Assembly: GCA_032622095.1 (NCBI GenBank)
Contig: CP136062.1
Span: 138,154,351 to 138,218,350, forward strand
Source: Siphonodentalium dalli
Lineage: Eukaryota > Mollusca > Scaphopoda > Gadilida > Siphonodentaliidae
Reading direction: 5' to 3'
Length of the DNA: 64,000 bases
A model generated the notes under the pieces. It searched no databases. It saw nothing but the letters and a program-made list of their open reading frames with translations, and was not told where the DNA came from. This document shows, in pieces, positions 1 to 11,762 of the stretch (the first letter of the stretch is position 1; each line of letters begins with the position of its first letter). The position numbers were made by a program, and so were the translations under genes.

Positions 1-977
1 ACATGTTGAACTGCAGCAATCTTACTTATTCATTATCCACACACAACGATTTTAGTTGCTTAATTATAAATCGTTCAGCATCTTAGAGCACCATACCTAA
101 CGTGTAATAAAACGGAGAATCCGTTCCACCCACCACCCCCTTCCAATACACCCCTCCATCTTCGCCTTCTTTCTCTTATTCACCTCTTATTCTTAATACC
201 CAAAAAATCCCAGAACCCACGTAATACCCGAATTATCTACCTACTCTCCGGTCCCAATACTAACGTATAATCCCAGGATGATTCATATATATATTAGAGG
301 GGCCCTTGATGATACATGGGGAGAACGACACCCGAAAAGCCATGTGCTTACTGTCTTTCTCCCTTTCTACCAGATATATAACAAATATTCATATCCATTA
401 TAACAATTCCTTATGTATTTCCACGTTCAGTGCAGCTTATGTAACATCATTATATATTTGGTGGATGAATAAACAATGTTTAAACCAAGTTTACTTATCA
501 CCTCGTTAGCTTTGGTAAATAACCATTTTATATATGCACGTTGTCGTTCATGTCCCGGCACCATAATTATGTATGAGTTTCGATGATGAAACTCTTGCAA
601 ATTATACCGTGCAAACTTTCGAGTTTGTAGCTGTACGCTTATTGAATGATCCGTTTACGCTTATAAAACGATATACAGGCATAGAATCACATACATAACA
701 TAACACAATTGAGTTATCGCTCGTTCACCAACTTGTTACTCGTCAAAGAACGAACACCAGAGGAAAGGATAGCAAATATTTGACCACAATTACAGCTATT
801 TTAACTCTCTGAAAATTATTCGTGCGGGTCGAATTCGATCAGTTCGTGAGCCCTATTATACACTTCGGATATTATGTGCAAATGACCCACATAATAGTTC
901 TTTTCTCCCAACAACATTTGTACTTTAGATAGGATTTCACAACATATTGTTACGTTGTGACAATTTTTTTTAATTTC
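1..977. other. intergenic, no feature seen
   Basis: AT-rich DNA. The longest open frames are under 70 codons and show no recognisable motif. I see no repeat termini, RNA gene or splice-like exon. Confidence 0.5.
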
Positions 978-981
978 TTAA

Positions 982-1432
982 AGGTACTCAATCCGATCAG
1001 ACGCTCCTAAATTACTATTCCGTTGGCTTCGGGGGTAAAAAATATTTGATTCGAGTCGAGGAATCCACTCATCAAAGCTCAGAGTGATCAGATATCGATT
1101 TTTGAAGTTTGTTATTTCTCGAGATGTGTAATAATATGTGGCCCAGAAACACGTGGTCAAACGGAGGTTCTCGGACAGAAGATGGATAACTCTAAAATCA
1201 AGTGGTAATACGGTCAAATTTCGTGATACTTTAGTGATAATGCGGCCATATTTTGTTGAACAAAATGTTGATATATAACAAGTTTTGGGAAATTTGATAC
1301 CATAATTGACAGTCGTTAGCATTATTTTGTTGCAATCAATCGATTCTGATAACTAAAGCGTATTTTGAAGAATTGTTGTTGTTGTTGTTGTATCTTGATG
1401 GTGTGGGGACCGTCTGATCGGATTGAGTACCT
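982..1432. mobile_element. TTAA-flanked MITE, AGGTAC family, copy 1
   Basis: The element is 451 bp and flanked by perfect TTAA duplications at 978-981 and 1433-1436. The terminal inverted repeats begin AGGTACTCAATCCGATCAGA and are perfect over 22 bases. It has no transposase ORF; the two open frames across it (114 and 68 codons) have no motif. A (GTT)n run lies near the right end. Diverged copies sit at 38224-38590 and 56284-56976 with the same internal blocks, such as CTTCGGGGGTAAAAAATATT. TTAA duplication with AGG termini suits the Kolobok superfamily; piggyBac is the alternative. Confidence 0.85.
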
Positions 1433-1436
1433 TTAA

Positions 1437-1999
1437 TCGAGAAGTCTTCTTCGTTCCCGTGACACTTATATGCCACACGACTTCCAACATTGACCAGCTG
1501 TAGGTATTTAGATATATTTTAGACGCTTCGTGCTCTTGTGAAATGTAACCGGAGAACATCTCGTTCTGTTTTAACCCATTAAAAGTTACATGGATATTCG
1601 TGCCGATCCTTGCTATATTGTCATTGTTTCATCTGGGTGTACAATCGGCCAATACTGTTAAAATTTTAAACTATACATCCCTACACACGAATGCATGGGA
1701 ATCCATATGTTTATCGGCCTATATGATCTATCATCACTGCAAATGACGAATATACATGGTAATGTACATGTATATTTAGAAAACTGGGTTGGGGATTCCG
1801 TTTGTGAATGAAATGCAGGTTATTCGGTGTTGGCTCAATACCACATGTATATACCCGTGTTCAAACTTATATAAGAGCATATATATGGGATGTTTTGGTG
1901 GTCAGATATCCTTTTTCAAAGGAACCAGGTTTACCAGGTTTCTATACGCCCGCTTGAAGAAGAAAAAACGGTCGTGTTATGTAATCAGTCCGTCCGTCC
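1437..1999. other. intergenic, no feature seen
   Basis: AT-rich DNA with short TATA-like runs and no supported gene or element. Confidence 0.4.
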
Positions 2000-2345
2000 G
2001 TCGTTCCGTTAACATTTTGGTTCTCGACCGATAACTCTAGTTTGGATTATTTGATCTGAACCAATGTTGGTATGTGTATTTCCCAGCTAAAATGCAGGCC
2101 AATTTCGAATATCGGTTCCGTCCAATTGGTTTTACATGAGTTACGGCCCTTTTTCGACTGAGTATTTGACCGATTTGTTCGTCCGTTTACATTTTTGGTT
2201 TCCGACCGATAACTCAAGTTTGGATTATTTGATCTGAACCAAATTTCGTATGTGTAGTTCCCGGCTAAAAATACAGGCCAAGTTCGAATATGGGTTCTGT
2301 CCAATTTTATATTTTATTACATGATCCTACCCTTATTCAATTCAG
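2000..2345. repeat. two-unit tandem repeat, 178-bp period
   Basis: Two diverged units align at an offset of 178 bases: GACCGATAACTCTAG at 2026 against GACCGATAACTCAAG at 2204, and TTTGGATTATTTGATCTGAA at 2041 and 2219. CCGTCCGTCCGTC precedes the first unit. The style resembles the 161-bp pair at 11281-11655, so both may come from one class of dispersed repeat. Confidence 0.75.
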
Positions 2346-3911
2346 TAAACCCATTCTATAAATTGTGATATTAAACGTTCGTTTAATAACAGGAAATAGT
2401 GCCAGGTGACCCTTGACTTCCGGTTTATCGTCTGTTTACATTCCGTATGCTACGTCTCAAAATACCATGGCTTCCAATATTTTTCCAACAAAACTCTAAC
2501 GAATGAAGAGTTTGAAAAGTTATTTAATTAAATATACGCCATTAAATGCGCGAGTCTTTATTTATCAGGGACTATTTCTTTACGCGGGCAAACAATGCAT
2601 AGTTACGTGAAACGTCACCACAGGCCTTATGTAAGCCGATGTTAGTTTGCACGTCCCATTTGTTGATTTAAGTATGTTTTATCGAGGTTTTGGATCATGC
2701 AATAAATAGAATCTACAACTAGTCCCCAGTTTATGTCGGAATTTACAAAACTCGTCCAGTAAATTAGGTATTGACCTCGCCAAAGATTTGGCCCAGACAT
2801 AATTTACTGGACTCGTTTTATAAATTCCGCTATAAAATTGTAGATTGTCTATGGGGTCGTATATACCAATTTGTGATTTCCGCGGACAGCTGACCTCCAC
2901 TCAAGTTGTGCTCATTCGAACATAGATATACTTGTGCTTAGAATAATACATTTTCGCTATAGGTTTTGATGCCGTGGTCAATAATTGTCTATATATTCAT
3001 TAAAGTGACATATTAGTATAACTAAACATACAGTAATCGTTCACTTGTGTTGTGTCCCACGGAGAAAATATGTTGGCAATACACGAACTACTTATATGTG
3101 TGTTAATTTACGCATTGAAATACATAGAAGGACAATTCGAGCTGCCTTTTCACTTCTATGTATAGAGTTCCTCGCTAGTGTTATGTCACTCATTTCTATG
3201 CGGTTCATGGGAAACAAAGTTTAATCATTTCTATCACTTGGTACGTCTTTTCAGAGTAAGTACATGGTGTCCGTATGAAACTATAGTGCGTATATTTATT
3301 GACATACTGTGATCCCCAAAAAGCGACAAAAGCGAGAAATTAATTACTAAATTTAATTATTTGTTATTCGAACAAGTTATGCCGCTTTAAAATCAAGAGC
3401 AAAAATCAGAGGTCGTTGCCCACTAATTAATTGCCCTGCTGTAAACATAACTGCCCACTTAAACAGACGTGAAGGCGTTGGAAAACAAGGGGTAGTATTG
3501 GTTATACACGTGAATACACATGCATGCACTCATTACAACGAGATTAGGGAGACCATAAATCACACTCTGAACGCTGAAATGCGAGAATCATCGAGATTTT
3601 ATGCCCGCTTGTCCAGATGGCAGAGTTTGATCACAATCCACCCAATACACAGCCGAGATAAACACTACGAGAATATAACGCTGCAAATCTCTAAAGCGCT
3701 ACAGTTTTAAGGGAACGGTTCATTGGGTCTAATCCCCCAACTCCGTTTTAAAAATCGCTCCTTATAATTAAAGATGATTGTTTATTGATATAGCTACCGG
3801 CCATTTAATTTGAACATGCAAGTTTTCCTACTGGCACCTCAAGCTTTCCAACTGTTGGAAATTTCCAACCTAACACCCCTATCAGGCTATAAGTTATATG
3901 GTTGCAACATT
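2346..3911. other. intergenic with one small foldback
   Basis: No supported gene. The only structure seen is the inverted repeat at 2708-2850, listed separately. Confidence 0.4.
2708..2850. repeat. short inverted repeat (foldback)
   Basis: GGAATTTACAAAACTCGTCC at about 2736 is mirrored by the reverse complement near 2800-2828 with few mismatches. ATCTACAA and TTGTAGAT mark the outer ends. It is probably a decayed MITE hairpin; no target duplication is clear. Confidence 0.55.
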
Positions 3912-4085
3912 CAGGGTTGGGGCGATTACATGCCAATGTAATCGATTACGATTACAATTACTTTTGATTTACATGATTACGATTACGATTACTGATTACA
4001 TTTTTTTCAATTACGATTACAATTACAATTACTTTAGTAAATGTAATCGATTACTTTTCGATTACATCTGATTACAATTGTTAGT
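3912..4085 (+). mobile_element. hAT-like terminus with GATTAC simple-repeat block
   Basis: The block opens with CAGGGTTGGGGCGATTACAT, which resembles hAT-superfamily termini (CAGGGTTGGGG). About 160 bases of imperfect GATTAC, ATTACAATTAC and TAATCGATTAC repeats follow. No matching CCCAACCCTG end is visible downstream, so this is an isolated or truncated end. The hAT assignment is from family knowledge only. Confidence 0.5.
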
Positions 4086-4251
4086 TTCCAACCATTATGA
4101 TCGCATAGGAATCAATAATGAAATAAATCAAATTAAATTATCAAATTTGATTGAATAAAAACATCACTACATGGAAACAAGAAACGACTGAAACAATAGA
4201 ATGAAGCAAGCAATAAACACATAGACTTTTAACATTTACATGTATTGGTGA

Positions 4252-4324
4252 TTTTTGGACCGATATGGTCATCATTTAAAAATGTTGCCAACATTTTTAA
4301 ATGATGACCATATCGGTCAAAAAA
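4252..4324. repeat. near-perfect palindrome
   Basis: Arms of about 35 bases, with one extra base beside the tip of the outer end, meet around CCAACATTTT. The core reads ATGGTCATCATTTAAAAATG and then its complement. Probably a hairpin MITE or the centre of one. Confidence 0.75.
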
Positions 4325-4325
4325 T

Positions 4326-4967
4326 TTGACTGCACGGGTGAACTCTGAGTTTTTTGTCAGACATCGGTGGATACAATGGATTCGACTCTCCATCAAGGTC
4401 CTGCATGCACTGAGCGGCTTCCAGTCCATTATTTGAGCGGGTCTCTACATTCTGATTCGGGTCGGCTGGAAGTGGTTTGGATTATCAAGTCGCTCCACCA
4501 GAACCCTCTGCTGGTCGTGGCTTGGTGGGACCGACCGGATTCCACTGGGCTGGGGCTAGCCAGAAGCCACAGAGCTGGATGACGATAAAAAAAGAACAAG
4601 ACCTCTTCACGCCACCACAGGGACGCCGATAGGAGAGCCAAGTGGAGACAGGAGAGAGCTGAGAGACGCCCAGTTCCCTCCCACTTGGTATTCGAGAAAT
4701 ATTAACAGCTCATCACCAGCGGAAACGACTGGAACGCAATAGCCAACCAAAGATAAAAACTGGGGGTTCCAGCATCAACGGCAGCTACCAACAACCACCA
4801 CAACAACAACACTGAATGTTCCACCGCAGCTCCTCCTCCGTTACAAACTGCTCCACCACCAAACAAAACACGAAGAAAAAAATATATTTATATTTTATCA
4901 TTTATTGTCTAATTTTGTTTTATGAATTCTTTAAATTAAGGCAATCATATGAAGGAAAGCGCGTATT
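4326..4967. other. GC-richer unassigned stretch
   Basis: Base composition rises here compared with its flanks, and a CAACAACAAC tail lies near 4790-4810. Overlapping frames of 66-71 codons exist on both strands without recognisable domains. It could be the body of the element whose end is at 3912, but I cannot show this. Confidence 0.3.
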
Positions 4968-6380
4968 CCCCCCCCCCCCCCCCTCAACTAACAAATTACG
5001 CCTGACCTGATTAGAGGTAATTGCCCGCGATTTAGTGGTTCAGTTCCGACAGTATGACAAACTTTCATGCACCGATTGGTGTGTATTGGTGTAGTCAGGG
5101 ATAGAAGATTCGAATAAAATTCCACTCTAGCTACCCTATTATGCTTACCAAATTATAAAGAAGAACATTAGTCCCGCATGCCCTTCATAATGCATTGTTA
5201 GCCATTAATGTATAGCATCAGCATAAATACTTCATAAAATCGCGTGTTTAAATACCGGACTCGGGGGACGGGGAATGGAATGTCTGTATTAATGACATTT
5301 AATGGCAAATTATAGGCGAAATCATGCTTGATCCTTTATATTTCGTATATATGTGCATATATACATGGTCAATTAGCTGCTCCATCATCGACAGGTGAAT
5401 GGGGATTAGCCGGTAATAAATACAGCGACATGAACATGCTTACACGAATATACACTCCATGACACACAGTAGTAACTCAGTGCAAGTTTATGTGATATAC
5501 TGAAAATTTAACTAGCTCTGTATCCAAACACATTCCTAAGTGGTTTCATGTGAATAAACGCACATACAATGTTTATAAGACGATCACGACATTTAATTTT
5601 CCGAAGCATTGCTTGGGCGGCAACAAAAATTCGCCATTGCCTTCGCTTTTGTCACATTCCGGGCATTAACCTATGTACAGTCCAAGTTTCCTTCGACGCA
5701 AACCATCTAGTGAAATTGGTAGATATAATACTGATTTACGTCGAAATATGGTTGCCTCACTCTTCTATAGCAGACTTTAAGCGTAATTCACCCGCTCATC
5801 TAAAATAACCCGGCGACGGTAATAAAAGGTTACAATTGTGAAATTAACCCGATTTATTCCACAGAAAACATTATATTTATTCTGACCTCCAAGAAGTAAC
5901 TATTTAATGTGAAAAATATATTTTTTCACAATGTTTCTATAACTTCAAAAGAATGCGTACTCATTTGACCTCGCGAACTTCGTAACAGTTCGGGTTTTAT
6001 CTCGACGTAAACACACAGATGAATAGTGATGTTACTCCCAATTACACGGTATATTAATACGTAATTTAACACAAACGTTCGATTATAATACATCAGTATG
6101 ACCGTGAGATATGATACTTTCCGACCAATAGATGTAGAATTGTGTACTGATTTGTATGATAAAGTCGATTAAAATTGACGAAAAATCCCGCCACTGGATC
6201 TGGGCGTAAAGTCCACCATTGAAGATTAAGGCAACCGTCATTCGACGTTAACCAGAACTATCCCTACCGATTTCACTAGCTGGTTTATGTAGAAGTGAAC
6301 TTGGGCTACAATATAGATCGATACATACACGAAATATGTTCTACTCACTATATAGAGAGTATTAAATTACAGAGCAGTAT
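4968..6380. other. intergenic; poly-C run at its left edge
   Basis: A C homopolymer of about 14-16 bases lies at 4969-4983. Beyond it the DNA is AT-rich and no gene is supported. Confidence 0.4.
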
Positions 6381-6502
6381 CGACGATTACGTGAAATAAT
6401 TCACGAGGGGTGCCGGGCCTGGTAAAACCCGAATGAGCTGAGCGGACGAGGGTGTTACCAATGACACTGATTCCCCGAGTGAATTATGTCACGTAATCAT
6501 CG
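6381..6502. mobile_element. 122-bp hairpin MITE
   Basis: Terminal inverted repeats of 24 bases, GATTACGTGAAATAATTCAC and its near complement, enclose a second stem formed by GGTAAAACCC and GGGTGTTACC. The loop reads GAATGAGCTGAGCGGACGA. Almost the whole element can fold. Target duplications are not clear. Confidence 0.75.
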
Positions 6503-7899
6503 AAACCAATTGATTACTCTATTTATTACACACTTTCCATCACTAAAGGCGATACTTATAAAGTTAATATTTCACAAAGCAGTCCCAGTTCAGCTGATCG
6601 CGGCGATCACCCGGGACGTAATTCATAGGTATGACATTATCACTTTTAATTCACTGAGAAATCCTTATAAATCACGACTAAGTGTGTAATAAATAATAAT
6701 AATGCATCAGAAGGACATGTCTAAATTATAGCAATTCGTTATAGCTTTCTTCAACTTTAGCACGGAAGTGAGGCAGGCGCTCTTTTTACAACTAACAGAG
6801 AAACAGATAAAAGCAATCATTTGGCGGACTGAAGCCTGAAATTATACTCGCCTTGGTTACACCTCGGTCAGGTTTCGGGGATCAAACTATAGGTCGATGA
6901 ATCGCCCAATAACCGTATACTGACTGTATATGCCATAAACAAATACATTCAGGCCATAACATTTAGAACATAATCGACTTTTCTTCAAAATGGAAACATA
7001 AAAAGCATTCCTGAAAAATATGGTCTATTCATGAGAAAGAGCGTTTTCTCACTTATGTGTGAACAACTGGAAATTTCGAACATTAGGCAAGATTTTTCAG
7101 AGTATGTCAAGCGTGAAGACGATATTTCGTGTATTTATATCAGGAGAAATAACTTGGAGGTTCCACACTATCCATGTCCGCAAAAGAGCGTTGGATTCAC
7201 ACAGATAATATCTCAAAGTCCGAATATACGTAGTTCGTGTATTTATTAACTGTTATTTTAAATCTTCGTATAGCGTGTCAACGGTAAATAATTATAATCG
7301 GTTGAGTCATGACAATCATTTGGCAATTTAAATGAATCCACAGTAAGCTTTAAACGATCAGAATGCCATTAAGTTGGGACTCTGGGGTCTCAACTAACAT
7401 ATATAAAATCCGATTAGTTCGCAAATTCCACACTATAAACGGGCAAACAATGTGTGCTTTTTCTTGAGGTTTGGAATGTCCATTCATGATCAAAAGGATT
7501 GTGTCGTATTCTTATCTATGCCACTGTATAAAAGTTAAATATCAATGACTGAGCAATTTAAAATATATTGACGAAATAACTAACACGAATAATCCTGAAG
7601 TAAATAAGTAGATGGCTGTACAAACAGAAATGATTGCCGTGTTGGGGACTTTGAACTATTAGGAATAAATTGTGGTTTGAATGTTCAGTTGGTCCGGTTT
7701 AAACCCTCGACAAGAAACAATATATTATATACACAGGCACTGGATCTGAATGTAATATTAAGATGGTGCGAGGGTGACCAATTATTCCAACTTCACAGAA
7801 ATATCAGTTCCTCAGCTGGAAATTTGAGATGTTGAGTCTATTGATTTACATTTATAGTAAACTGGAGATAATATTATCCGATTATTATGTGGCATGCCT
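6503..7899. other. intergenic, no feature seen
   Basis: AT-rich with no ORF above 72 codons, no repeat termini and no RNA gene seen. Confidence 0.4.
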
Positions 7900-7903
7900 T
7901 TAA

Positions 7904-8088
7904 CCCTTTCTTGACGAGAGATGCGCTGGTGCAGCATTAAATATCATGTGCCAGTGCGTTATCTTATGTATGCGAGTCGCCCATAGGGAGCTTCGCATAA
8001 ATAATATAATGCACTGGCTTTCAATGTCAAGGTAAATATTGTTAGGCCACTGCATGCTCTGATATATGCGAGTCTACATATGGAAGGG
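7904..8088. mobile_element. TTAA-flanked MITE related to the 33.9-kb and 61.7-kb copies
   Basis: TTAA at 7900-7903 and 8089-8092 brackets 185 bp beginning CCCTTTCTTGACG and ending GGAAGGG. Inside is a diverged palindrome (TGCCAGTGCGTTATCTTATG, TATGCGAGTCG) that matches the double palindromes of the elements at 33891 and 61698. It is shorter and older than those two. Confidence 0.75.
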
Positions 8089-8130
8089 TTAACAGAAGTA
8101 TATATATTTTTTTTTAAACCCACTAAACTA

Positions 8131-8343
8131 CAGTAATGCCCTAATTAATCGACTTCTTAACCAGAGCAGAATTATGGGTAACTTTTCAGGATTTAGTCGG
8201 AAATATGGCTTGTTGACATTCATCGGAAAGCTCTCGGCGAGAGCTTTCCGATGAATGGCAACAAGCCATATTTCCGACTAAATCCTAAAAAGTTACCCAT
8301 AATTTTGCTGTGGTTAAGAAGTCGATTAATTAGGGCATTACTG
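8131..8343. mobile_element. TA-flanked hairpin MITE (mariner/pogo-like), copy 1
   Basis: The element begins CAGTAATGCCCTAATTAATC and ends with the complement, with TA on both sides (8129-8130 and 8344-8345). It is 213 bp and nearly one full palindrome; the apex at about 8216-8258 is a perfect 41-base palindrome. A second copy is at 36262-36428. The CAGT terminus with TA duplication is typical of Tc1/mariner and pogo relatives. There is no coding capacity. Confidence 0.88.
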
Positions 8344-8345
8344 TA

Positions 8346-8940
8346 AGTCAAACTATAGTTGAAACGTTATGCATGGGAATCACAAAATTAGAAAACCGAT
8401 TGTATTTGATTTTATTTTATCAAATATATTCACGTTTGTAAAGGATATGGATCTTCTTTTGAAAACCAGGAAGTGTTGTTTCGAAGTAAGTGTGCAATAT
8501 TCCTTGAATATTATCTTAACTTGCAAAATAAACAGATTCTTGCACAAGATAAGTGCTATAGTTTTTCAACAAAGACATAACTTTATGTTTATATTGTAGC
8601 TGAAACAGGCTTCCTTTATTTCAAAATGCCAATTTGGTCACCCGTTTTACATCCCAATAAAACAGACCACCGTAACACGAACGTCCAAACTATTGACCTA
8701 ATCACTAAACGCGGTCGGCAGAACACTTGGGCCTGCAACTGCATCTCGAGCTAGTTATTTATATTGATCACGGGATCGTTGCTAGGTGCTTGAAAATCTG
8801 ATATTGGGTTGTCTTAAAGTGCTGCATGGGCTAGTCTCATATACTCGGCATATTTTGTGAAAATAAATAATAATTACATTCAGCTGAGTTATGGGAATAA
8901 CTCATCAAATAGCTATATAAATATAAGAAACTGATTGTAG
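8346..8940. other. intergenic, no feature seen
   Basis: A 76-codon frame lies here without motifs. Nothing else is supported. Confidence 0.4.
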
Positions 8941-8941
8941 T

Positions 8942-9037
8942 CGGTGTGTGTTTCAAATGAGGGATACGGCGCTGTCATCGTTGGGCACACAATGTGTCCC
9001 AGCGACCACATCGCCCTATCCATCAATAACACACACA
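8942..9037. repeat. imperfect 96-base hairpin
   Basis: The GTGTGTGTTTCAAATGAGGG arm pairs with the segment ending CCATCAATAACACACACAC, with several mismatches, around a GGGCACACAATGTGTCCC apex. It may be a decayed MITE; a small-RNA precursor is possible but unsupported. Confidence 0.6.
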
Positions 9038-9259
9038 CACCCCGCTATTAAGAGTTGCCAATCAACAGATAACCAAACGAATACAAATGCCACATTAAAC
9101 TCCGGTTTAACTTGGCCATTAATGTAGAGGCTTAAACGGCAGATGGCGAATCGGCTCTGTAGTCTGTACGTATGCGCAGGAATTTTGTCTTGGTATAGTG
9201 TTGCGTGTAAACAGTTTGAACGCAGGGGTGGATGTAGTGTATCATTTCACAATGAATAT

Positions 9260-9928
9260 GGGTGTGACTAAACACCGCCCGGACCAGCCCGGACCAGCCC
9301 GGGCCAGCCCGGACCAGCCCGGACCCCCCATATGGACTATATGAGTGATTTTAAGGGCAATATAAGTGAAGGGCTGGACCGGGATGTTCCGGGCTGGTCC
9401 GGGCTGTCAGCGTCGTTATCGGTAAACATAATCGGCGATGGCGGCATTTTGGGGGTTAATTGCCAGGCATTCGTGGGCGACTCGCCCTTGTATCTTCGTG
9501 AGTGTAGTCGAGGGTAGTTCCACAACACATATGTATGGGGCTATTAGAAGTACGAGGACATTAAGGGGGTCCGGGCTGTGAGTTTGTTTATTGGGGGCGC
9601 AATTTTGTAATTCGGGCTGAATCTGGGAAGTGTAGGGGTTAATAAGCGGCACTTCCGTTTGACCTTGACCACTCTCCGTGCGTACTTGGGTTTCATTAAC
9701 ACCCTCGCACAGATATGAATACTAAAATCACACCTGGACGCAACAGGGGCGGTCCGGGCTGTTAGCTTCATTTCGCGGCGAAAATTTTCGCCGATGCCGG
9801 CATTGTGAGGGTTAATAGCGACCCTGAGTGGGTTTCCATGACACCACTTCACTTATATTGCCCTTAAAATCACTCATATAGTCCATATGGGGGGTCCGGG
9901 CTGGTCCGGGCGGTGTTTAGTCACACCG
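9260..9928. mobile_element. 669-bp foldback DNA element with 8-bp target duplication
   Basis: ATGAATAT at 9252-9259 is repeated at 9929-9936. The ends read GGTGTGACTAAACACCGCCC and its complement, and the inverted arms run on through CCATATGGACTATATGAGTG for about 100 bases. The left arm holds about 4.5 copies of the decamer CCCGGACCAG; the right arm holds about 1.8. The interior has three diverged units beginning TCCGGGCTGT at about 9398, 9569 and 9752. There is no transposase. The 8-bp duplication fits hAT or P-like elements, but the termini match neither well. Confidence 0.88.
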
Positions 9929-9936
9929 ATGAATAT

Positions 9937-10293
9937 TATATCATATAAACATTACACAATGAGTTTATGATATATTCATGAATAATCAGTGAAGCTTATT
10001 TCGAGTCAAAATATAATATTCGGTCTCTAAAATTGTGTCAGTATTCATAGCACAAGGTTGTATGCCATGCCTTAAATTCCAACCATACGGAATTCGCCAC
10101 AAACACTTTATATAGCTAAATAGGTTCCGGTTTGTTATAAGGGCATGCAATGAAATAATAAACTATAGACCATAATGGGTTTCTGTCCTCCCACTATCGC
10201 CCTAAAAAGCATGTTAAAATTCCACATTGCATTAGGAGCACATACTATAAATTAACCCGGATGTATCAGTTTACCTTGACATGCAACAATCGT
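9937..10293. other. intergenic, no feature seen
   Basis: AT-rich with no supported feature. Confidence 0.4.
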
Positions 10294-10480
10294 GGGCATT
10301 AAGTGATCTGGCTATGGTTAACTCTATCTTGGGAATTAAGTGATCTGGCTATGGTTAACTCTATCTTGGGCATTAAGTGATCTGGCTATGGTTAACTCTA
10401 TCTTGGGCATGAAGTGATCTGGCTATGGTTAACTCTATCTTGGGAATTAAGTGATCTGGCTATGGTTAACTCTATCTTGA
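10294..10480. repeat. 37-bp minisatellite, five copies
   Basis: Units start at about 10294, 10331, 10368, 10405 and 10442, each containing TTAAGTGATCTGGCTATGG or a one-base variant. Units alternate between GGGCATT and GGGAATT starts. The near identity implies recent expansion. Open reading across units is incidental. Confidence 0.93.
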
Positions 10481-11280
10481 AGATGAGTCCTTGTTCCTGC
10501 CCTTCCTGCACAACAATCTCACACAAGTCACACGACGATAACCAACTATCTGAAGATTGTCTAAAATATAATGATCATTTTGTCACCTATCTTTGTCCAT
10601 TTGTTGACTCGTGTATTGTTGATACAATCCTCACACTTGAGAACATTTGTTTTTTTTCTCAAGCGTTGCCGCCTGCATGGTGTTTCTATCCGGGTCGCCA
10701 ATTCGCATAAACAATGCTGTAACCGGGTAAATTAAAAGTGTTCAAAAATGACCTCATATCATTGTACATTATGCAATCAACGTATTATTGGTTTGCATTT
10801 ATCACCCACGTGTACGTGGTATCGCCAAACCCGAGGGTATCACCAAACCCGAGAATTGCGATTTTTATAAATGAACATATCTTCCCTCAGATGTAGCAAA
10901 ATATCTCCCAGTTAAATGGTGATATCCACTATTCAAAACATAATTTCACAAAGCAGATTGTTCCCTCAATGGGATAGCGACCATAGCTTGCTCTCACCCC
11001 GATAAATTTTATAGAAATTCCGACTCATTTCCGATTTTTTCATAAATAGTAGACACTTTTTGACGCTAGGTAGTTCGCTTGAAATATAATTATCAGTCAT
11101 AGATGGCGGATAATGCGTGTATCAATAGAAAAATATATGTTTAATTAACCATAAAATTGTCTAGCCTGCAGAACGGTTCGCAAAATTCTATATGCGTCCA
11201 AGTGTGGGTACCCACCATCATTTTGGGTATCAACGTCGCAGATCGAGATGTCGTCAAACGCAGATCTGGGATGTCAAAGA
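10481..11280. other. intergenic, no feature seen
   Basis: It includes a short duplicated phrase, ATCGCCAAACCCGAGGGTAT then ATCACCAAACCCGAGAATT, near 10823-10858. No gene is supported. Confidence 0.4.
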
Positions 11281-11655
11281 TGCGAATGATATACTTCACA
11301 TTTTGACCGTTTTGGTGTGTTGTTGACCACTTTAGTTTTAGTTATCTGATTGTTTTAAAATTTGGTATATTATTTCTCACATAAAATACATGTGGTCAAG
11401 ATCGAATTTGGGTTTTGTCCGCCTATTTTTGCCGGAGTTATGATCCTTGTCGACGTATAATTTGCCAAATATGTTTTTTTCCGGGTGATAACGTAAGTTA
11501 TAGTTATGCGATTGTTTTCAAATTTGGTATATGGATTACTAATATGAAAATGCAGGTCAACTTCGTATTTGGGATTGGTCCACCTATTTTCCCGGAGTTA
11601 TGATCCTTGTCGACTTAGATTTTCCCGAGTATTTTGGTTCCGGGTGATAACTTCA
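11281..11655. repeat. two-unit tandem repeat, 161-bp period
   Basis: GTTATCTGATTGTTTTAAAA at 11341 matches GTTATGCGATTGTTTTCAAA at 11502, and GGAGTTATGATCCTTGTCGA recurs at 11434 and 11595. Both give a 161-base offset. The 62-codon frame inside is a by-product. Confidence 0.8.
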
Positions 11656-11714
11656 TACAAATAGAATCTGATTATTCTGGTGTCTAATCAAGTACAACTA
11701 TAGGTGTCTTAACA

Positions 11715-11762
11715 ACATAGACAGTTCCATAGACAGTTCCATAGACAGTTCCATAGACAGTT
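11715..11762. repeat. 12-bp minisatellite, four copies
   Basis: Four perfect tandem copies of CATAGACAGTTC. Confidence 0.95.

Noticed and set aside
10294..10480. Regular repeats considered as a CRISPR array
   Set aside because: The 37-bp units are directly adjacent with no spacers; this is a minisatellite in animal DNA.
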